Assembly (NCBI RefSeq): GCF_000224145.3
Contig: NC_020177.2
Location: forward strand, 2,807,649-2,871,648
Direction: 5' to 3'
DNA: 64,000 nt
DNA from: Ciona intestinalis
Lineage: Eukaryota > Chordata > Ascidiacea > Phlebobranchia > Cionidae
The first letter of the stretch is position 1; each line of letters begins with the position of its first letter. The notes below the pieces were generated by a model that saw only the letters and a list, made by a program, of their open reading frames with translations, did not search any database and was not told the origin of the DNA. A program made the translations under genes and the position numbers. Shown piece by piece: positions 44,701 through 53,111 of this stretch.

Positions 44701-45829
44701 ACCTATATCAATAATTTTAATTTTTTTTCAAAACTTTGATTTAGTCCTTGACTCATTGTCTACCGATGACATCACAATGCTTGCGACCAAGATTGGCTCT
44801 GATTGGACGAAACTAGCGCCTCATGTCAACCTAAAACCAAAAGATATTAAAGAAATACAAGAAGACTCTGAAGACATTGTTCTGCAGGTACAATTTTTCG
44901 TTTTTTTTCCCTTTAAAAAATGACACCAATTCAGTGTTTTCAAAACATTAAATCTGTGTGGTTGTTGTTGTTGGTACTTGGTATAGGCATTACTGAAGCT
45001 ATTGTTACAAAGTAGGCTGTTACCTCTAACCTCTATCGTGAATGAATGAATGTAACTTCCTTTATCCTCGCGTAGCCGGAAAACGACAGTCGTTATCACA
45101 CAGGTTTAACACCTCGTGCCAGCTTACGAGTTACCATGTATGTTACTTTGTTAGTGATTATTTTTTGGGGGGATTTTTTTCTGTAAGGCTGATAATTTGG
45201 ACAACCCATTAGTGATCACTGAGTTGTCGTTAAGTGTCTTGCCCAAGGACACATACGCCCACAGTGATAGCAGCGTCGAGCCTTGAACCGGTTACCTATT
45301 GGTTACAGGCAGGCGCACTAACCACTACGCCACGGTATCGTATGGATATCCAATCTCGAAACATGAATAAATGCAACTTGCTTTGTCCTAGCGTCATAAC
45401 ATGGCCCAGGGTATTTTGTTCCATACACTTCATGTCCGATTACGAGTTACCACGAATGTAACTTTTTGTGGGTGTGTTTTCTGTATTGCTGACAATATAG
45501 ACAACCCATTAGTGACCACTGGGTTGGAGCAATTGCCGTTAAGTTTCTTGATCAGGGACACATACGCCCACAATGGTAGCAGCGTCGAGCCTTAAACCAA
45601 TTCCCTTTGGTTTTTTTTGGGGAGGGGGATATAGGCAGACATGCTAACCATTGAAACACACCACCAGACACATATATATCAACTACAAATGTTTAAAAAA
45701 TAAATCCATTTTTAGGCCCGACAGACACTAGTGACATGGCAGGACTTGGTTGGATCTAAAGCAACTTGGACAACTTTATCTCAAGCTTTAAAAGCTGCTG
45801 GGTTGGAACAGATTGAAAAAGAATCATAA
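35787..45829 (+). CDS. THOC1: THO complex subunit 1 (THOC1/HPR1)
   Basis: Sixteen exons: 35787-35840, 36083-36305, 37310-37486, 37840-37976, 38334-38458, 38974-39085, 39421-39509, 39822-39956, 40828-40945, 41252-41430, 42203-42352, 43319-43472, 43835-43943, 44384-44488, 44745-44887 and 45716-45829; phases agree, 707 residues with one copy of exon 11. It follows vertebrate THOC1 closely: [123 protein letters not shown] and [11 protein letters not shown], an acidic stretch (exons 13-14), then a C-terminal death domain (~623-707, [19 protein letters not shown]). THOC1 is a core scaffold of the THO/TREX complex that couples transcription to mRNA export in the nucleus. Exon 5's acceptor (TTCGAAG) is weak. 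AATAAA lies at 45874. A second exon 11 copy is described separately. Confidence 0.93.
36342..36660 (+). mobile_element. SINE-like repeat, full length
   Basis: Best full copy in the window: A-box-like TGGCAAAGTGGTTAGCGCGC, B-box-like GGGTTCATGCTC, body and tail GGATAAAGTAAGTTGCATTT. THOC1 intron 2; a worn second copy follows to 36835. Confidence 0.85.
37098..37291 (+). mobile_element. Cimi-1-like MITE, forward
   Basis: Complete; ends 18 bp before THOC1 exon 3, so it supplies much of the acceptor-side intron. Confidence 0.87.
37527..37825 (+). mobile_element. SINE-like repeat, full length
   Basis: Head (ACCATGGCACAGTTGGTTAC; GGTTCAAGGCTCG) to tail GGTAAAGCAAGTCACAT, ending ~15 bp before THOC1 exon 4. 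Confidence 0.82.
38775..38962 (-). mobile_element. SINE-like repeat, internally deleted
   Basis: Tail AATGTAACTTATTTTT, then CAATGGTAGCAGCGACGAGC and a head remnant; ends 11 bp before THOC1 exon 6. Confidence 0.75.
39979..40299 (+). mobile_element. hAT-type MITE with perfect 8-bp target duplication
   Basis: 321 bp element with inverted ends TAGGGATGCACATTACAG and CTGTAATGTGCATCCCTA, flanked by ATTATGTG on both sides (39971-39978, 40300-40307). The interior holds GATTCGAATCC and GACGTCATC motifs and no transposase. THOC1 intron 8. Confidence 0.9.
40563..40722. mobile_element. hAT-like CAGTGGCG-end element, worn
   Basis: CAGTAGCGGACAAGAGG at the left, CCCCCCTTATTTTTTTATGG and GCTGCACCACTCTG at the right; same family as the copy at 61660-61790. 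THOC1 intron 8. Confidence 0.55.
41515..41640 (-). mobile_element. SINE-like repeat, head half
   Basis: Carries AAGCAATTGCCGTTAAGTG to GGGTTAGAGGCA in minus orientation. At 41640-41832 a tail half in the opposite orientation follows, ending ATTCATTCATTT, so two fragments are joined head to head in THOC1 intron 10. Confidence 0.75.
41885..42190 (-). mobile_element. hAT-type MITE ending at the THOC1 exon 11 acceptor
   Basis: Second copy of the TAGGGATGCACATTACAG family, inverted relative to 39979-40299. It ends 12 bp before exon 11. The target duplication is imperfect: CCTACATT on the left (41877-41884) versus TCCACATT on the right (42191-42198), the latter being part of the splice acceptor TCCACATTACAG. 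Confidence 0.87.
42682..42731. other. Assembly gap (50 N)
   Basis: Separates two copies of the same THOC1 segment: sequence before the gap (to TTTTTTTAGGTTAAT) is repeated up to 43323, and sequence after it repeats from the hAT element at 42058. Confidence 0.95.
42835..42984 (+). CDS. THOC1: Second copy of THOC1 exon 11
   Basis: 150 bp, the same length and phase (2-2) as 42203-42352 and nearly identical, flanked by copies of the same hAT element end and the same downstream intron, offset 632 bp. It encodes [10 protein letters not shown] where copy 1 has [10 protein letters not shown]; vertebrates have NLCPDN. As the exon is phase-symmetric, either copy or both could be spliced in frame. A 50-N gap lies between them, so two unmerged haplotypes is the likelier explanation. 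Confidence 0.8.
44018..44232 (-). mobile_element. SINE-like repeat, head and body
   Basis: CATTAGTGACCACTAGGTTG, AATGGTAGCAGCATCGAGCC and a head ending GCACGCTAAGTGCTTTGTCA; tail lost. THOC1 intron 13. Confidence 0.78.
45038..45338 (-). mobile_element. SINE-like repeat, full length
   Basis: GAATGAATGAATGTAACTTC to the head GCGCACTAACCACTACGCCA. THOC1 intron 15. Confidence 0.86.
45362..45655 (-). mobile_element. SINE-like repeat, full length
   Basis: Tandem neighbour of the previous copy in the same orientation; the ACGACAGTCGTTATAA segment is replaced by ATAACATGGCCCAGGG. Ends 60 bp before THOC1 exon 16. Confidence 0.82.
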
Positions 45830-45966
45830 AATTTAAAGCAAATTTATAAAACCTTAGATCAGCTGCCTTTTTCAATAAAATATTTCATAAAATTGTGGGG
45901 CCATTGCGATAAAATTATGATTATGAATTAGATTTTTTTGGTTTTAATCTAGACAACTGTTTAACC

Positions 45967-46263
45967 CAGCGTTTCTTAAACTGGGGTAAATTTACCTTTG
46001 GGGGTAAATTCCTTGTATTTAGAGGGTAAATAAGCTACCAATCAAAATCCACATCAGTTGACGGGACAAAAAAAATTTGCCAATTGTAGGACTTTACCAG
46101 GCATTGAACAACTCGTTGTCAAAAAGCAGGCGCATCCCTTGCATTAAATATAACTGATGTAATCAGATGTTTTAGCTTTTCAATAAATGAGCATATTGGG
46201 GGGAAATCTGATACCCATCTTTGTTAAAAGGGTAAAGCATACAAAAAAGTTTAAGAACTACTG
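45967..46263. mobile_element. hAT-type MITE with perfect 8-bp target duplication
   Basis: 297 bp; ends CAGCGTTTCTTAAACTGGGG and AAAAGTTTAAGAACTACTG are inverted repeats of the common hAT type. GTTTAACC flanks both sides (45959-45966 and 46264-46271). About 90 bp beyond the THOC1 polyadenylation signal. Non-coding. Confidence 0.9.
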
Positions 46264-46271
46264 GTTTAACC

Positions 46272-46699
46272 GTTGGGTAGGAGCATAGGGGACTAAAAGG
46301 CAAGCAAAACCAACGTACACAGTATTTAAGTTCGCTATGGCAAGTGGAATTATCATTAACGTTTCTTGCTGAGGATTGCACGTTCAAATTGGCACATACT
46401 CTCACAGTTATTATACAGATTGTTGAAAATCCATAAACAGGATGTTAGAGTCAAGGGCGTAGCTTGCCCTAAATTTTATTGGGGGCCAAATATTTTAAGA
46501 TTGTATTTTGGGTTTGAAACACCTTATTACAACACAAAACACAAAGGCGTTCTGAATGGCTTTATTTTTTACAATTACGGCGCGTAAAAACAACGATCTA
46601 CAGCTACTTTTAAAACTCCATTCGTCGCCTACCACCAGCGTTTTTGACACAAATTTGATATTTGTTTTTCTTAGCTAGCAGGTAGACTGTTACAAAAGT
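46272..46699. other. Spacer between THOC1 and the peptide cluster
   Basis: No exon-like signal. It includes AGGGCGTAGCTTGCCC near 46454, of a type often found at hAT element ends, but no second end could be matched. Confidence 0.5.
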
Positions 46700-47013
46700 T
46701 ACAAAAGTCATGATCGTATCTTCTATCACTACACCAAGAACTCACGGACGTTATACGGGAAGCAATAAACTTCGTGAGGGGATAATGGCGTTGGTATGGG
46801 AAGTTAACACAACGAACTTAGATCACGATGCATAAAGAGGGAGCAGATAAGTTCTCTTCCCAAAACAGCGTTAGGTTTAGAAAAACAGGATGTCAGAGGA
46901 ACTGGCTTTTTCTTTAAACAAAATACTCCAGAAGTTACTAACGAGAAGGTGCAGCAAATTTCTCTTATAAGGCGTACATTTTGAGAAGGAGATCTGTTTT
47001 CTGCAGTACCAAA
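46700..47013 (+). promoter_or_regulatory. Conserved leader of cationic peptide gene 1
   Basis: Block repeated in front of the other copies (48170-48455, partial 49526-49647, 50396-50648, minus 52660-52368). It ends in CTGCAGTACCAAA followed by a GTAAGT donor, 56 bp before the acceptor TTTTTTGCAG that touches the ATG. Probably promoter plus 5' UTR exon. Reading frames differ between copies, so it is not coding. Confidence 0.65.
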
Positions 47014-47069
47014 GTAAGTAGTCGTATATAGATGTTATTATGGATGTTATATACCGCTATTTTTTGCAG

Positions 47070-47587
47070 ATGAACAAGTCAGCGCTTTCTGTTTTGCTTC
47101 TCATTGGACTTCTGGTCCTCACCGATACGAATAAAGCTGCAGTGAGTCGTCGTCGTAGTCTACGGTATGTAACATTTATGTGTCGTCGAACATGGGGGAA
47201 CTACGGTCATCCTAGTCGGTATCTTTGTCGTCGAAGATCGGGGTATAACCAACGAAAGCAGGGTAAGTAGAATTAGAATAGGTGTATAGTATAAGGGTGG
47301 TAAAAGACTGGACACCTTTAGCAGATAAGTTTCGAATATTTTGATCGTGTTTTAAACAATTAACCACGGTCCATAGGAGTCGACAGGATACGTTTCTTTA
47401 ATTCTTTAAATTTTCTTTGTTTACTACCAAATGAGACGAAAACATAGAGTAAACAGGTGTCCCATCTTCCCCACCCTACAACTCTATACGTCCTACCCAC
47501 AGTACTATATTCGATTATATTTTAGTTCAAGACACGGACTTCAACTTCGATGTAGAGGAAGACGTAGTAGAGTTATATTTCAACTAA
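47070..47587 (+). CDS. Cationic Cys/Arg-rich secreted peptide, copy 1
   Basis: Two exons, 47070-47262 and 47526-47587 (84 residues); the ATG immediately follows a TTTTTTGCAG acceptor. Residues 1-~24 are a clear signal peptide (MNKSALSVLLLIGLLVLTDT). Then comes an Arg-rich core without acidic residues (SRRRSLRY, FMCRRTWG, YLCRRRSGYNQRKQ; 11 Arg, 1 Lys, two Cys 15 apart), and from exon 2 an acidic tail VQDTDFNFDVEEDVVELYFN. Signal, cationic core and acidic tail is the layout of several tunicate antimicrobial-peptide precursors, where the tail neutralises the peptide until it is cut off; the function here is inferred from layout only. The two CRR motifs could form a disulfide hairpin. Almost all of the intron is a MITE. 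AATAAATAAAAT follows at 47627. I do not recognise a named family. Confidence 0.75.
47287..47480 (+). mobile_element. Cimi-1-like MITE in peptide gene 1 intron
   Basis: Occupies ~190 of 263 bp of the intron, 25 bp after the donor. An equivalent copy sits at the same place in peptide gene 2 but not in copy 5. Confidence 0.86.
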
Positions 47588-47809
47588 TCAGTACCTTTCC
47601 ATTGAAAAGAAGAAATCAAATGGTTTAATAAATAAAATAAGGTGCTAATCGGTGTTAGGCCTATATTCTAAATGTTAATTAAAACGCAGTCAGTCTTTAC
47701 AGAGAATATTCCAATAATTATGGGCAGTATAAAAGGTGTTAAATTACATGAAATCAAAAACAAAACAAATTTAGGACGAAAATAGATCATTTTGACAATT
47801 ACGTGCCCA

Positions 47810-47942
47810 GCAAGAGAAACTCAAAGAGTTATAAATCCGCTGTCTTACGACTTCCATAGACCATTGTTAGATGTATAAAACGCTGTCAGGATTTTAAATA
47901 TATTGTGCTAGAGGTGTCTCGTATTCCCCAACCCCATTATAT
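47810..47942 (-). mobile_element. Cimi-1-like MITE, truncated
   Basis: Right part of a reverse copy, ending CGTATTCCCCAACCCCATTA, immediately before the next one. Confidence 0.7.
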
Positions 47943-47945
47943 ATA

Positions 47946-48136
47946 TAGTAGGGTGGGGGGAGACGGGACACCTTTAGTACATAATATCTAAATATCCTAA
48001 TCGTTTTTTTATCAATTAACAACGGTCTATTTGAGTCGTGAGGATACGGTTTAATAATTCTTTGAATGTTCTTTGTTTACTACAAAATGGGACGAGAAAA
48101 TGGAATGAAAAGATGTCCCATCTTTCCCCACCCTAC
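47946..48136 (+). mobile_element. Cimi-1-like MITE, forward
   Basis: Complete; between peptide genes 1 and 2. Confidence 0.87.
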
Positions 48137-48511
48137 TTTATTAAGAAAGCCACGGTGGAAAACTAAAAGATCCATGCATGGAAAGTTAACAATTGACGTT
48201 ACGGGAAGCAATAAGTTTCGTGAAGAGATGACGGTACAGGAAGTTACCAAAACGATTTTCGATCACGTTTTATAAAGAGGGAGCAGATAAGTTCTCTTCC
48301 CAAAACAGCGTTGGGTTGGAAAAACAGGATGTTGGAGGAACTGGCTCTTTCTTTAAACAAAATACTCCAGAAGTTATTAACGAGGAAGGAGCAGAAAATT
48401 CCTATATTATCCGAAGTTTTTAAGCAGAAGGTAATCTGTTTTCTGCAGTACCAAAGTAAGTATAGTCGTGTATAGATGTTACTATGTATGTTATATAGCG
48501 CTTTTTTGCAG

Positions 48512-48990
48512 ATGAACAAGTCAGCGCTTTCTGTTTTGCTTCTCATCGGACTTCTGGTCCTCACCGATATAAATTATGCTGCGGTGAGCCGTCGTCGCCG
48601 TCTGCGTTACATTACATTTCTGTGTCGTCGACCCGACAATCCTAATGCGTATCTTTGTCGTCGAAGATCGGGGTATAACCAACGAAAACAAGGTAAGTCG
48701 AATTAGAATAGGAATATAGTAGGTCTGGGGAAGACGGGTCATCTTTAGCACATAATTTACGAATGTCCTGATCGTATAAACAATTAACAACGGTCCATGG
48801 AAGTCGTACGTGTTTTTTTATTTTTTTAAAATTTTCTTTGTTTACTACTAAATGAGAAGAGAAAATCGAATCAAAGGGTGTCCCATCTTTCCCCACCCTC
48901 AGCTTTATACGTACTACCCACAGTAATTTATTTGATTACTTTTTAGTTCAAGACACGGACTTCAACTTCAACCTCGAAGAAGAAGAGTAA
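48512..48990 (+). CDS. Cationic Cys/Arg-rich secreted peptide, copy 2
   Basis: Two exons, 48512-48692 and 48947-48990 (74 residues), with leader donor at 48455 and acceptor TTTTTTGCAG touching the ATG. The signal peptide is almost identical to copy 1. The core is four residues shorter between the Cys (FLCRRPDNPNAYLCRRR) and has 11 Arg and 1 Lys against one Asp. The tail is VQDTDFNFNLEEEE. The intron again holds a MITE at the same place, so the insertion came before this duplication. The shared signal and tail with a variable inter-Cys loop suggest selection acting on the loop. Same functional inference as copy 1. Confidence 0.75.
48717..48900 (+). mobile_element. Cimi-1-like MITE in peptide gene 2 intron
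   Basis: Orthologous in position to 47287-47480; lacks ~10 bp of core. Confidence 0.85.
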
Positions 48991-49239
48991 TATTTAAAAG
49001 AATTATTACTTTTCACTAAAAAAACTAATCGTATGCTTTAATAAATTGAATAATAAGGTGCCAATTGGTGTTATATTCTAAACGTTAAGTATAGCACATT
49101 TAGTCTTTACAGAGAAAATCCAATCAGTTTGATAGAGATATAGGCTTCAGTATAAAATGAATTAAATCGCATAATATAAATAACAGATCTAGGATAAAAA
49201 TAGGTCAAAATGACAATTACGTTTGGTCAGTTACCAAAG

Positions 49240-49495
49240 AATCTGTTTTGATGCTCGATGCAGCTACATTTAATGTCGTGTCTATGTCCTTGGGCAAGAC
49301 ACTTAAACTTTGTTGGTAAACACCAAGTGGTCACTAAATATTTGTCAAACTGTCGGTCATAATTATTATATATAAGTGAAAATGCGAAAGTAAATTACTC
49401 GCAAAGTTCCTCACGTGTAACTTACAAGCGGGCACAAAGTGCATGAAATAAGACACCCGTGTTACACCGACTGTCGTTGCAACAGCACGCGAACG
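49240..49495 (+). mobile_element. SINE-like repeat, worn
   Basis: TGTCCTTGGGCAAGACACTT to GACACCCGTGTTACACCGAC in the 3' flank of peptide gene 2. A near-identical copy lies at 50030-50285 and a diverged one, inverted, at 52745-53035, matching the gene duplications. Confidence 0.75.
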
Positions 49496-49647
49496 TGCTT
49501 GACAAGGGAGCTGAGTAAAGATACAAAAGCTATGATCGCACCGTCTATCGCCGCACAAAGGAACTCACGTACGTTGCCGGAAGCAATCAACTTCGTGAGG
49601 GAATGCTGACATTGTATGGAAAGCTAACAAAACGATTTTCAATCACG

Positions 49648-49697
49648 NNNNNNNNNNNNNNNNNNNNNNNNNNNNNNNNNNNNNNNNNNNNNNNNNN
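49648..49697. other. Assembly gap (50 N)
   Basis: Would hold the leader end, exon 1 and intron start of peptide gene 3 if that copy is real. Confidence 0.95.
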
Positions 49698-49736
49698 TAC
49701 GTACTACCCACAGTAATTTATTTGATTACTTTTTAG

Positions 49737-49780
49737 TTCAAGACACGGACTTCAACTTCAACCTCGAAGAAGAAGAGTAA
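49737..49780 (+). CDS. Cationic peptide gene copy 3, exon 2 only
   Basis: Exon identical to exon 2 of copy 2 (QDTDFNFNLEEEE), and the following ~550 bp is nearly identical to 48991-49540. A leader block partly survives at 49526-49647 before the gap. Either a third gene whose first exon is unsequenced, or the alternative haplotype of copy 2. Confidence 0.6.
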
Positions 49781-50699
49781 TATTTAAAAGAATTATTACT
49801 TTTCACTAAAAAAACTAATCGTATGCTTTAATAAATTGAATAATAAGGTGCCAATTGGTGTTATATTCTAAACGTTAAGTAAACCACATTTAGTCTTTAC
49901 AGAGAAAATTCAATCAGTTTGATAGAGATATAGGCTTCAGTATAAAATGAATTAAATCGCATAATATAAATAACAGATCTAGGATAAAAATAGGTCTAAA
50001 TGACAATTACGTTTGGTCAGTTACCAAAGAATCTGTTTTTGATGCTCGATGCAGCTACATTTAATGTCGTGTCTATGTCTTTGGCCAAGACACTTAAACT
50101 TTGTTGGTAAAAACCAAGTGGTCACTAAATATTTGTCAAACTGTCAGTCATAATTATATATAAGTGAAAAGGCGAAAGTAAATTACTTGCAAAGTTCCTC
50201 ACGTGTAACTTACAAGCGGGCACAAAGTGCATGAAATAAGACTCCCCCGTGTTACACCGACTGTAGTTGCAACAGCACGCGAACGTGCTTAAAAAGGAAG
50301 CTGAGTATTTTCATTCTCTTGAAACTTGTACGTCTTTTTTACATTTTATGTTTGCGTATTTCAGAAAAAAACAGAGCTGAGTAAAGATACAAAAGCTATG
50401 ATCGTACCGTCTATCGCCGCACAAAGGAACTCACGTACGTTACCGGAAACAATCAACTTCGTGAGGGAATGCTGACATTGTATGGAAAGCTAACGAAACG
50501 ATTTTCAATCACGATGCATGAAGAGGGAGCAGATACTTTCTCCTCCCCTAAACAGAATACTCCAAGTTATTAACGAGGAAGCAACAGCAAATTTCTCATA
50601 TAAGGCGTGGAATTTGAGCAGAAATAATCTGTTTTCCGCGGTACCAAAGTGAGTAGTCGTGTATAGATGTTTTTTCTTTACTTAACGCTTTTTTTGCAG

Positions 50700-50849
50700 A
50701 TGAACAAGTCAGTGCTTCTTGTTTTACTTCTTATCGGACTTCACGTTTCCACCGATACCAACAATTACGTGCCCAACAAAAACAACTGTTTGACGAAAAT
50801 ACTACTTGGCCACGAATTGCAAATAATAATTGGTGTTCTATATTATTAG
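50700..50849 (+). pseudogene. Cationic peptide gene copy 4, core lost
   Basis: Leader (50396-50648), donor GTGAGT and TTTTTTGCAG acceptor are kept, and the signal peptide is intact (MNKSVLLVLLLIGLHVSTDT). After the signal the sequence jumps to AATTACGTGCCCAACAA, which matches the 3' flank of the other copies (47798), giving an unrelated 30-residue end with one Cys. The Arg-rich core and exon 2 are missing. It looks like a deletion joining mid-exon 1 to downstream flank. It could still make a short secreted peptide. Confidence 0.65.
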
Positions 50850-51196
50850 GCATGGAAATCAAATATATCCTTCGTATCGGTGGTATGAATAAACCTACGA
50901 GGAGAAATTTTATCGAGCAGCACTATAGTGTCAAACATTTTTTCGTGTTTGGCACGTAATTGTCATTTGGATCCATTTTCGTGCTAATTTTGTTTTGTTA
51001 TTTATGCTATGCGGTTTAACACATTTATACTGAAAATTGTCTATATCTAACTGATAGGATTTTCTGTGTAAAGACTGAATGTATTTTACCTAACGTTTAG
51101 AACACATAGCACGAATTAGCACCTTATTTAATTTATTAAATCATCCGATTTGTTTTCTTTAGATTAAAGGTACGGATTAGTTCAAATGTGACTCCT

Positions 51197-52318
51197 CTAC
51201 ATCATCGAAGTCGAAAGATCCGTCGTTTCTTCAACTAAAATATAATTAAATATATTACTGTGGGTATAGGATGTATATAGTTGATGGACAATATATAGAG
51301 TAGGGTGGGGGAAGATAAGACACCTTTACCACATAATATCCAAATATCCTGATCGTGTTTTAAACAATTAACAACGGTCTATGGGAGTCGTGAGGATAAG
51401 GTTTTATAATCGTTTGAATGTTCTTTGTTTACTACCAAATAGGTCGAGAAAATAGAATAAAAAGGTGTCCCATCTTCCCCCACACTACTATATTCCATAT
51501 TTTCTGAACTTGTTTTTGACAATAAATAACGCTCATTTAGAGGCGTGATGATACGGGTGTATATTTAACTTGTTTACTACAAAACGAGACTATAAGGACA
51601 TGGATCCCCTCACAGACTACATTTACCAAATACAATGTAAAAATATATATGTAGTAAGTAGTATTACTCTGTAGCAAAACAATTAAGGATACAAACAAAC
51701 TGCTCTTATTCTGAAAGTGTGTTCAAATTCCCGCAGCTATATATTCTTGAGTCCTTTACATATAGTAGGATGGGGGAAGATAGGACACCTTTGGCGCATA
51801 ATATCCGAATATCCTGATCGTGTTTTAAGCAGTTAACAACGGTCTATGGAAGTCTAGAGCATATAGTTTTATAATTATTTAAAAGTTCCTTATTACTGGC
51901 ACATGGAACGAGAAAATAGCGTAAAGGTGTCCCAACTTCCCCCATCCTACTATATGTTTGGGGAGTACAGAAACAAAAATTCTCATGGTTTAAAAGTTAA
52001 AAAATGACCTTATACATCGTAAATTAGGATCAGTATAGCCTTGTGACAAAGCCAGTTTAACAACAGAGCAGTAGCCCGTTGTAAAATTTAATTTATATTC
52101 CTATTCTAACTCTACTTGCCTTGTTTCTGTTGGTTCCCTATTCTTAGACGACGACAAAGGAACGAACGAGGATGACGGTACCACCCCCATGTTCGACGAC
52201 ACATACAATATACATAACGCATACGGCGACGACGACACCTCGCATAAAAAGCGTAGTTGGTATTGGTGATAATGAGAAGTCCGAGGAGAAGTAAAACAAG
52301 AAGCGCTGACTTGTTCAT
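51197..52318 (-). CDS. Cationic Cys/Arg-rich secreted peptide, copy 5 (inverted)
   Basis: Exon 1 is 52318-52120 and exon 2 is 51234-51197, with a leader ending at 52368. The donor is GC (CAAG/GCAAGT), a permitted minor form. Exon 1 codes a signal peptide (MNKSALLVLLLLGLLIITNT) and a longer core with four Cys (YARCRRRRMRY, YCMCRRTWGWYRHP, FLCRRLRIG) and 13 Arg. In exon 2 one extra base relative to copy 1 puts the acidic codons (FDFDDVEES) out of frame and ends the protein as VEETTDLSTSMM after 78 residues. So this copy has a stronger cationic core but no acidic tail: either decaying, an assembly error, or altered in processing. It is tail-to-tail with copy 4; 3' flanks are shared (51176-50950). 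Confidence 0.68.
51298..51490 (+). mobile_element. Cimi-1-like MITE, forward
   Basis: In the intron of peptide copy 5, 63 bp from exon 2. A worn subfamily-2 piece follows at 51497-51605. Confidence 0.86.
51763..51952 (+). mobile_element. Cimi-1-like MITE, forward
   Basis: Second complete copy in the intron of peptide copy 5. Confidence 0.87.
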
Positions 52319-52744
52319 CTGCAAAAAAGCGTTAAGTAAAGAAAAACATCTATACACGACTACTTACTTTGGTACTGGAGAAAAGAGATTATTTCTGTTC
52401 AAAATTCACGCCTTATATGAGAAAATTACTGTTGCTTCCTCGTTAATAACTTCTGGAGTATTCTGTTTAAAGGAAGAGCCAGTTCCTCTGGCATCCTGTT
52501 TTTCCCAACGCTGTTTTGGGAAGGGGAACTTATCTGCCTCCGCTTGATGCATCGTGATCGAAAATCGTTTTGGCAACTTCCCATACAATGTCATCATCCC
52601 CTCAAGGAATTTCTTGCTTCCCGTAACGTCCGTGGGTTCCTTAATGTAGTGGTGGAAGGTAAGAGCTTAGCTTTTTTAACTCTACTCTGACATCCTGTTT
52701 ATCTGCAGTCAACGTTGGTTAAAAAGAGAACTTGTCTGCTTCAT

Positions 52745-53035
52745 CTTTATGCAAGTTCGCGTGCTGTGGCAACGATCGATAGTCGTTATAACCATAGATA
52801 CCTAAACATGGGTGTCTTATTTCATGCACTTTGTAACAGCTTGAGAGTTACACGTATGGAACTTTACGAGTAATTTACTTTTGTTTTTTTCACCTTTGTA
52901 TAATAATTTATGATTGATAATTTGACAATTCATTAGTGACCACTTGGTTTCACCAACCAAATTTAAGTGTCTTTCCCAAAGACAGACACAACCTTAAATG
53001 TAGCAGCTACGAGCGTCGAACACGGATCCTTAGGT
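52745..53035 (-). mobile_element. SINE-like repeat
   Basis: Inverted counterpart of the copies at 49240 and 50030; body plus worn head, upstream of peptide copy 5. Confidence 0.7.
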
Positions 53036-53111
53036 AACTGATCAAACGCCAACTTGTTAACCAAATCTTCAAACAGAGATAATATAAAAATTGCTTTGGA
53101 TTTTCTGAGTG

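Noticed and set aside
45234-45595. Frames with [19 protein letters not shown] / [20 protein letters not shown]
   Set aside because: Translations of the SINE-like repeat head and body.
52368-52597. 63-codon minus-strand frame upstream of peptide copy 5 (MMTLYGKLPKRFSITM...)
   Set aside because: The homologous leader blocks of copies 1, 2 and 4 have stops or shifts in this frame, so it is treated as untranslated leader.
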